Assembly (NCBI RefSeq): GCF_023716925.1
Contig: NZ_JAMQQG010000031.1
Coordinates: 1-46,761, forward strand
From: Frankia sp. R82
Lineage (GTDB): Bacteria; Actinomycetota; Actinomycetes; Frankiales; Frankiaceae
DNA: 46,761 bases
Reading direction: 5' to 3'
The notes beneath the pieces were generated by a model. That model saw only the letters and a program-made list of their open reading frames with translations, did not search any database and was not told the DNA's origin. Positions within the stretch are counted from its first letter, which is position 1, and each line of letters opens with the position of its first letter. Positions 41,972 through 46,761 of this stretch are shown here, in pieces. The translations under genes and the position numbers were made by a program.

Positions 41972-42907
41972 ATGCGGCAACGGGGCCGAGGCCGTCACGG
42001 CGCGGCGACCGCCGAGGACCAGCTCCCCGGCGAGGTCCGTCGGCGGCGCGGTGAGCGTTCCCTGTCCCGCGACGAGCTCGCCGCGCGCACCGGCTACAGC
42101 CGCCAGTACATCGCCCAGATCGAGCAGCCCAGCCGTGGCATTCCGTCCCGGCCGGTGATCGCCGCGGTGGATGCGGCGCTCGAGGCTGGCGGCGCGCTGA
42201 TCGACTTGCGGGAGGCCGCCGTCGCGGCCCGGGCCGAGCGGTTGCGCCGCGGGCCGGATCCGGAGACCGAGTCGCGACGCCGGGTGTCCGATCTGCTCGA
42301 CCATCACCGCAGTGACGGTGAGCTGGACTACCTCGACCGCCTGGTCGCCGACCTCATCGCGACGGCGGACCGGCTCGCCCCGGCCGACGTCACCGCGCTC
42401 GTACTTGATCACCAGTGTGTGGTTGACACCCTGCTGCGCACCCCGCTGCTCCCACATCAGCAGTTCCGCCTGTTCATGCTGGCCGGCCACCTCGCCGGCC
42501 TGCTGGCGATCTCCCTGCTCGACGCGGACGAGCTCGCCGGTGCGAGCACCTGCTGCCTGGAAGCGGCTGTGTTCACGGAGCTGACCGGTCACGAGGGCCT
42601 GCGCGCCTGGACGCTCGCCGTCAACGGCCTGATCGACGCCGCCGCCCGCAAGGCCTGCGCCGATGAGGTCTCGGCCGCCGCACCGAGCTGGGGCGGCCCG
42701 AGTCAGGTCGGCCCGGAGCCGGCCGCCGCGTCCGTGGAGGAGACGGCCCAGGCCCTGGCGGAGATGCTTACGGCGCCCGGTGGGCGGGTGAGTCAGCCTC
42801 GGCTCATCGAGCTGGTCAAGGGGCGCATCGATCGCTTCGGTGGGGACGACCACCGGCCCCTGTCGCAGCAGGCCGGCCTGTCCCGTGCCTTTCGCCCGCC
42901 GGTCTGA
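41972..42907 (+). CDS. XRE-family helix-turn-helix regulator
   Basis: The 311-residue protein has an N-terminal Cro/CI-type domain (LPGEVRRRRGERSLSRDELAARTGYSRQYIAQIEQPSRGIPSRPVIAAVDAALEAGG, about residues 18-75). The remaining ~235 residues are mostly helical and include LDYLDRLVADLIATADRLAPADVTALVLDHQCVV and a Leu-rich region. This resembles the unclassified C-terminal domains of actinobacterial XRE regulators, which often respond to small ligands or pair with DUF397 proteins. No DUF397 gene is adjacent. Its target is unknown. It precedes the sulfur operon on the same strand but is separated by a promoter-like region. Confidence 0.78.
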   Translation: MRQRGRGRHGAATAEDQLPGEVRRRRGERSLSRDELAARTGYSRQYIAQIEQPSRGIPSRPVIAAVDAALEAGGALIDLREAAVAARAERLRRGPDPETESRRRVSDLLDHHRSDGELDYLDRLVADLIATADRLAPADVTALVLDHQCVVDTLLRTPLLPHQQFRLFMLAGHLAGLLAISLLDADELAGASTCCLEAAVFTELTGHEGLRAWTLAVNGLIDAAARKACADEVSAAAPSWGGPSQVGPEPAAASVEETAQALAEMLTAPGGRVSQPRLIELVKGRIDRFGGDDHRPLSQQAGLSRAFRPPV

Positions 42908-42928
42908 GCTGCTCCCGACCTGACACCG

Positions 42929-42966
42929 TTGTTCATTTTTCCTACCGATGGGGTAGGGTAACCTTC
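42929..42966 (+). promoter_or_regulatory. Candidate promoter with a DtxR/IdeR-like iron box upstream of the sulfur operon
   Basis: ATGGGGTAGGGTAACCTTC (42948-42966) matches the 19-base DtxR/IdeR consensus TWAGGTTAGSCTAACCTWA at 14 positions, including the TAACCT core. It also overlaps an imperfect dyad CCTACC/GGTAGG (42941-42946, 42952-42957). A TTGTTC element (42929-42934) and TAGGGT (42954-42959) could be -35 and -10, so a repressor here would block the promoter. Iron control of a sirohaem/4Fe-4S enzyme is plausible but not demonstrated. Confidence 0.45.
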
Positions 42967-43213
42967 GCGGGAAGATGCGTGGGGCATTTTCTTCCGGTTT
43001 GTGGCGGTTGGATGGCCACTATGTGGCCGACTCGGCGTCAGAGCTCTCACAACTCGCCCATCGGCTCCACATCTGTGGAAGCATGATGTCGTGGTCGCGC
43101 GCGCCCTTACCCTCGGGGCGCCGGTCGTGCGTAAGGCTGACCGTCTGGTCGGCAGCGCACTCCGGCGCGGCGCTGCGTCGTCCCCCGCGGCCCCGTGCCT
43201 GGTGATCGAGCCG

Positions 43214-43282
43214 ATGCTCGTCGCCCGTCTGCACGTTGACCTGCTGCGGGTTTCCAGCGCCGGCTGTCGCCGCTTCCGCTGA
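43214..43282 (+). CDS. Short leader peptide upstream of sirA
   Basis: This 22-residue ORF starts ATG at 43214. It has the pattern R-x-HVDL-x-RVSSA-x-C seen in the actinobacterial 'putative leader peptides' found in front of sulfur-metabolism genes, with HVDLLRVSS at residues 7-15 and a single Cys at residue 18. It ends 60 bases before the sirA start. By analogy with cysteine-responsive upstream ORFs in mycobacteria, stalling at the Cys codon when charged tRNA(Cys) is low could open expression of the operon. It lies within a longer frame starting at 43001 that has no other support. Confidence 0.72.
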   Translation: MLVARLHVDLLRVSSAGCRRFR

Positions 43283-43341
43283 CGTCCCCGTGCGGTGCCG
43301 CGTTGACGGTGCCGCGCATCCCGCGCGTCGAAAGATCTTTC

Positions 43342-45042
43342 ATGCCTTCTTCTGCCCGTCCGGCCCGTTCCGCAGCGCGCCCGTCCCGTCCCAAGGGAGC
43401 GGGCCAGTGGGCGCTGGGCTACACCGAGCCACTCAACGCCAACGAGCGGATGAAGAAGGACCAAGGCGGCCTCGAGGTACGTGACCGCATCCTCAACGTC
43501 TACCCGAAGACCGGCTTCGACAGCATCGACCCGCAGGATCTGCGCGGCCGGTTCCGCTGGTGGGGCCTCTACACCCAGCGTCGGCCGGGCATCTCCGGGG
43601 GGCGCACCGCGGTGCTCGAGCCCGAGGAGCTCGACGACTCCTACTTCATGCAGCGGATCCGCCTCGACGGCGGCCGAATGACCGCCGACCAGCTGCGGGT
43701 CATCGCCGACATCTCCACCCGTTTCGGCCGGGACGTCGCCGACGTCACCGACCGGCAGAACATCCAGCTGCACTGGATCCGGATCGAGGACGTCCCCGAC
43801 ATCTGGGGTGCCCTCGAGGGCGCCGGGATGACGACCGCCGAGGCCTGTGGTGACACCCCGCGGGTCATCCTCGGCTGCCCGCTGGCCGGGGTGGACGGCG
43901 ACGAGGTCATCGACGGCACCGCCGTCATCGACGAGATCGTCGAGCGTTTCGTCGGCGATCCGACGCTCGCGAACCTGCCGCGCAAGTTCAAGACCGCGAT
44001 CTCCGGTTGCGCCGATCACTGCACTCTGCACGAGATCAACGACATCGCGTTCGTCGGGGTCGTCCATCCCGAGCTCGGGGCCGGCTACGACCTGTGGGTC
44101 GGCGGCGGCCTGTCGACGAACCCGATGCTCGGTGTGCGTCTTGGCGCGTTCGTCCCGCCCGGGCGGGTCGCCGAGGTGTGGCACGGCGTCGCCTGCCTGT
44201 TCCGTGACTACGGCTACCGCCGGTTGCGGACCCGGGCCCGGCTGAAGTTCCTCGTCGCCGACATGGGCGCCGAGTGGGTGCGTTCCACCCTGGAGAAGGA
44301 GTATCTGAGCGCCGCGCTGCCCGACGGCCCGCCGCCGGCACCACCGCGCAACGAAGGCCGCGACCACATCGGCGTGCACCGCCAGCGCGACGGGCGCAAC
44401 GCCGTCGGGTTCGCCCCGCGCGCCGGACGGCTGTCCGGAACGGTTCTGCACGCCGTCGCCGACCTCGCCGACCGCCACGGCGCGGGCCGCGTCCGCGCCA
44501 CCACCACGCAGAAGCTCGTCATCCTCGACGTCCCCGATGCGGAGGTCGACGCCCTGGAAGCCGAGCTCGCGCAGCTGGACCTCGTGGTGAACCCCAGCGT
44601 GTTCCGTCGCGGCACGATGGCCTGTACCGGCATCGAGTTCTGCAAGCTCGCGATCGTCGAGACCAAGGGCAACGCCCGCGACCTGATCGTCGAGCTCGAA
44701 CGGCGGCTGCCCGACTTCGACGAGCCGATCGGCATCAACATCAACGGCTGCCCGAACGCCTGCGCCCGGTTCCAGGTCGCCGACATCGGCCTCAAGGGCT
44801 CGCTGGTCCCGGACGACACCGGCGAGATGGTGGAGGGCTTCCAGGTGCACCTCGGCGGCCACCTGGGCACCCACTCGCGGCTCGGGCGCAAGTCCCGTGG
44901 CCTTAAGGTCACCGCCGACGGCCTGCTCGACTACGTCACGGGCCTGCTCACGACGTACCAGGCCGATCGCGAGGGCGGCGAGAGCTTCGCCGACTGGGCC
45001 CAGCGCGCCGACGAGTCGGCCCTGACCGGTGGGGGTGGCTGA
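43342..45042 (+). CDS. sirA: Ferredoxin-dependent sulfite reductase (SirA/NirA type)
   Basis: The 566-residue sirohaem/4Fe-4S enzyme reduces sulfite to sulfide with ferredoxin electrons. The cluster and sirohaem ligands are Cys428-x5-Cys434 (MACTGIEFCKLAIVETKG) and Cys470-x3-Cys474 (NINGCPNACARFQVADIG). Paired domains include NIQLHWIRIEDVPDIWGALEGAGM, TAISGCADHCTLHEINDIAFVG and RATTTQKLVILDVP. The sequence resembles mycobacterial SirA rather than assimilatory nitrite reductase; the cysH and cobA neighbours support sulfite as substrate. ATG 43342 begins just after a GAAAGATCTTTC stretch and is preferred over 43303. It overlaps the zinc-ribbon gene by one base. Confidence 0.92.
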   Translation: MPSSARPARSAARPSRPKGAGQWALGYTEPLNANERMKKDQGGLEVRDRILNVYPKTGFDSIDPQDLRGRFRWWGLYTQRRPGISGGRTAVLEPEELDDSYFMQRIRLDGGRMTADQLRVIADISTRFGRDVADVTDRQNIQLHWIRIEDVPDIWGALEGAGMTTAEACGDTPRVILGCPLAGVDGDEVIDGTAVIDEIVERFVGDPTLANLPRKFKTAISGCADHCTLHEINDIAFVGVVHPELGAGYDLWVGGGLSTNPMLGVRLGAFVPPGRVAEVWHGVACLFRDYGYRRLRTRARLKFLVADMGAEWVRSTLEKEYLSAALPDGPPPAPPRNEGRDHIGVHRQRDGRNAVGFAPRAGRLSGTVLHAVADLADRHGAGRVRATTTQKLVILDVPDAEVDALEAELAQLDLVVNPSVFRRGTMACTGIEFCKLAIVETKGNARDLIVELERRLPDFDEPIGININGCPNACARFQVADIGLKGSLVPDDTGEMVEGFQVHLGGHLGTHSRLGRKSRGLKVTADGLLDYVTGLLTTYQADREGGESFADWAQRADESALTGGGG

Positions 45043-45263
45043 TGGCGGGCAGTGCGCGGGCGGTGCCGTTCTACTGCCCGTACTGCGGCGAGGAGGACAT
45101 CGTCCCCGAGCCCGCGCCGGACGGATCCGGCGCCGGGCACGGCCACTGGGCGTGCCGATCCTGCCAGCGCGCCTTCCGCCTCAGCCTGACGGCCCTGTTC
45201 ACTGACAGCACAGCAGCCGACAGCACAGTAGCCGACAGCACAGCAACGAGGAGACGACCGTAG
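45042..45263 (+). CDS. Small zinc-ribbon protein of the sulfur operon
   Basis: The 73-residue protein has VPFYCPYCGEEDIVPE and GHWACRSCQRAFRLSL, two C-x2-C knuckles that should bind zinc. A tail of DSTAA/DSTVA repeats follows, encoded by three 15-bp units (45204-45248). Small proteins like this lie between sirA and cysH in many actinobacteria, but a function is not known to me. It overlaps the sirA stop by one base and ends immediately before cysH. Confidence 0.8.
   Translation: MAGSARAVPFYCPYCGEEDIVPEPAPDGSGAGHGHWACRSCQRAFRLSLTALFTDSTAADSTVADSTATRRRP
45204..45248. repeat. 15-bp tandem repeat at the end of the zinc-ribbon gene
   Basis: GACAGCACAGCAGCC (45204-45218), GACAGCACAGTAGCC (45219-45233) and GACAGCACAGCAACG (45234-45248) encode DSTAA/DSTVA/DSTAT. 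Confidence 0.92.
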
Positions 45264-45935
45264 ATGGCTACCGCGTTGAAGACCCGCGCCCTGCGGGCCG
45301 GTGACGAGCTCGAAGGTGCTCCAGCCGAGGAGATCCTCGGCTGGGCCGTGGAGGAGTTCGGGCCCAGGCTGGTGGTCGCCGCTTCCATGGCCGAGGCGGT
45401 CCTGGTCGACATGCTCGCCCGGATGCGCTCGGACATTCCGGTCGTCTTCGTCGACACCGGCTACCACTTCGCCGAGACGATCGGCACCCGTGACGCGGTC
45501 GCCGCGACCTACGACGTCCCGCTGATCAGCGCCCGCCCGCAGCTCACCGTCGTCGGCCAGGACGCCGTTCACGGCCGGGACCTGTTCCGCACCGACCCCG
45601 ACCTGTGCTGCCGGATGCGCAAGGTCATCCCGCTCGACCGGGCCCTGGCTCCCTACCGGGCCTGGGCCGCGGGGTCGCGGCGCGCCGAATCCGCGTCGCG
45701 GGCGAACCTGCGGGTCGTCGACTGGGACGCCCGGCGCGGCAAGGTGAAGATCCACCCGCTGGCCGCCTGGACCGAGGCGGACGTCGAACGCTACGTCGCC
45801 GAGCACAACGTGATCGTCAACCCGCTGCTGTCCGACGGCTACGAGTCGGTCGGCTGCCGGCCCTGCACCCAGCGCGGCGCCGGCCGGGCCGGTCGCTGGG
45901 CCGGCACCACCAAGACCGAGTGCGGCATCCACTGA
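45264..45935 (+). CDS. cysH: Adenylyl-sulfate (APS/PAPS) reductase
   Basis: CysH reduces activated sulfate to sulfite, feeding SirA. The 223-residue protein has VVAASMAEAVLVDMLARM and VVFVDTGYHFAET (adenylyl-binding fold). The two cysteine pairs of a [4Fe-4S] APS-type enzyme are Cys115-Cys116 (DLCCRMRKVIPLDRAL) and Cys198-x2-Cys201 (GCRPCTQRGAGRAGRW). The catalytic Cys220 is in the C-terminal TECGIH. The iron-sulfur cysteines suggest it uses APS rather than PAPS. The ATG at 45264 follows the small zinc-ribbon gene. No cysD/cysN (sulfurylase) is in the window. Confidence 0.93.
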   Translation: MATALKTRALRAGDELEGAPAEEILGWAVEEFGPRLVVAASMAEAVLVDMLARMRSDIPVVFVDTGYHFAETIGTRDAVAATYDVPLISARPQLTVVGQDAVHGRDLFRTDPDLCCRMRKVIPLDRALAPYRAWAAGSRRAESASRANLRVVDWDARRGKVKIHPLAAWTEADVERYVAEHNVIVNPLLSDGYESVGCRPCTQRGAGRAGRWAGTTKTECGIH

Positions 45936-45953
45936 CGTACCCTGCCTGCCGTG

Positions 45954-46761
45954 ATGGACGAACGCGCAACGGGTGAGGTCTGGCTGGTCGGTGCGGGCCC
46001 GGGCGACCCCGGCCTGTTGACCGTCCGTGGCCGCGAACTGCTGGCCACCGCCGACGTGGTCGTCGTCGACCGGCTCGCCCTCGCCCTGCTGGACACCGGA
46101 CCGCTGGCACCCCGGGCGCGGATCGTCCACGTCGGCAAGAGCGCGACCGCACCGTCCTGGTCGCAGGAACGGATCAACACGCTGCTCGTGGAGCGGGCGC
46201 TGGCCGGGGAGCGGGTCGTGCGGCTCAAGGGCGGCGACCCGTACGTGCTGGGCCGCGGCGGCGAGGAGGCCGAGGCCTGTGCCGTCGCCGGGGTGCCCTG
46301 CACGGTCGTGCCCGGGGTCACCTCTGCCCTGGCCGTCCCGGCGCTGGCTGGTATTCCGGTCACCCACCGCGACGTCGCCCAGGAGATCGCGATCATCTCC
46401 GGTCATCTTGCGCCCGGCCATCCCGACTCCACCGTCGACTGGTCCGGACTCGCCGCGTCCCGGGCGACCCTGGTGATCCTGATGGGGGTGGCCCGTCTGA
46501 TAGCGATCGCCGATGAGCTGCTTGCCGGCGGTCGCCCCGAAGCCACCCCGGTCGCGGTGATCGAACGCGGCGGCACCCCCGCCCAACGGGTACTGCGCAC
46601 CACCCTGGACGCCCTCGCCGTCGACGCGATCGCCGCCGGCGTCCGCTCACCGGCCGTGATCGTCGTCGGCGAGGTCGCCGCTCGCAGCGACGCGCCGGCG
46701 GTCGCCGCGAGCGCGCCACTGACCGGCGTCCGCGTCCTCGTCGCCCGGACCCGCCCACGCC
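45954..46761 (+). CDS. cobA: Uroporphyrinogen-III C-methyltransferase, probably fused to HemD (3' end beyond window)
   Basis: The methyltransferase makes precorrin-2, the precursor of sirohaem for the sulfite reductase encoded nearby. Over the 269 residues in the window the full CobA signature is intact: VWLVGAGPGDPGLLTVRGRELL, VGKSATAPSWSQERINTLLV, RVVRLKGGDPYVLGRGGEEAEA, VVPGVTSALAVPALAGIPVTHR and LVILMGVARL. The last residues (LTGVRVLVARTRPR) look like the start of a uroporphyrinogen-III synthase domain, so this is a second CobA-HemD fusion. Either ATG 45954 or GTG 45951 may start it; no clear ribosome site is visible, but TACCCT at 45938-45943 could be a -10 for a leaderless transcript beginning at the GTG. 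Confidence 0.88.
   Translation, partial: MDERATGEVWLVGAGPGDPGLLTVRGRELLATADVVVVDRLALALLDTGPLAPRARIVHVGKSATAPSWSQERINTLLVERALAGERVVRLKGGDPYVLGRGGEEAEACAVAGVPCTVVPGVTSALAVPALAGIPVTHRDVAQEIAIISGHLAPGHPDSTVDWSGLAASRATLVILMGVARLIAIADELLAGGRPEATPVAVIERGGTPAQRVLRTTLDALAVDAIAAGVRSPAVIVVGEVAARSDAPAVAASAPLTGVRVLVARTRPR

Noticed and set aside
43342-45042. Assignment as nitrite reductase
   Set aside because: The family cannot be separated by the cluster cysteines alone, but the cysH and cobA neighbours, the leader peptide and the absence of nitrate genes favour sulfite reductase.

Overview
The window looks like chromosome of a high-GC actinobacterium, most likely Frankia or a close relative. This is inferred from base composition, frequent GTG/TTG starts and 4-base stop/start overlaps. 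It also rests on gene order, which from memory matches two known arrangements: the mycobacterial block epimerase-acyltransferase-SerB-like-glutaredoxin-hemA-hemC-hemD-hemB followed by hemL-phosphatase-resA-ccdA-resB-ccsA, and the Streptomyces arrangement bldN / rex-hemACD plus futalosine menaquinone genes. No search could be run. No rRNA, tRNA, CRISPR array or intact mobile element was seen.

Layout. (1) 1-3662 is a damaged edge. It holds the tail of a transposase-like frame, a 5'-truncated epimerase, a large MGAT/PlsC-type acyltransferase, and an HNH/DUF222 endonuclease pseudogene with several frameshifts that still carries an SOS-box-like site. (2) 3671-13130 holds a HAD hydrolase, a BldN-type ECF sigma factor and a glutaredoxin-like gene, then the rex-hemA-hemC-hemD-hemB operon behind a near-ideal Rex operator. 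(3) 13131-19528 is metal handling (CsoR-like site, copZ-copA, a CDF exporter with a perfect 15-bp His-coding repeat) plus metG. (4) 19529-25195 is accessory: an ECF42 remnant, a lipoprotein, a DUF2993 protein, a membrane protein, a cytochrome P450, and a YCII/DGPF-ECF42 pair with a matching candidate promoter. (5) 25710-33993 is hemL, a histidine phosphatase, an RlmA-like methyltransferase and the System II cytochrome c maturation set resA-ccdA-resB-ccsB. (6) 34074-41048 is the menaquinone (futalosine) cluster ubiD-mqnP-ubiX-mqnE-mqnA with small membrane proteins between. (7) 41061-46761 is a response regulator, an XRE regulator and a sulfur assimilation operon (leader peptide, sirA, zinc-ribbon protein, cysH, cobA-hemD) that runs off the end.

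How the genes work together. Most of the window builds redox cofactors: haem (hemL, hemA, hemC, hemD, hemB), covalent cytochrome c haem (Res/Ccs), menaquinone (mqn/ubi) and sirohaem for sulfite reduction (cobA-hemD with sirA and cysH). Rex, an NADH/NAD+ sensor, heads the haem operon. Many housekeeping proteins carry low-complexity insertions or tails, several made of in-frame 9-, 15- or 18-bp tandem repeats. The most informative non-coding signals are the Rex operator, the SOS box, the CsoR-like site, the ECF42 promoter, and the leader peptide with an iron-box-like site upstream of sirA.
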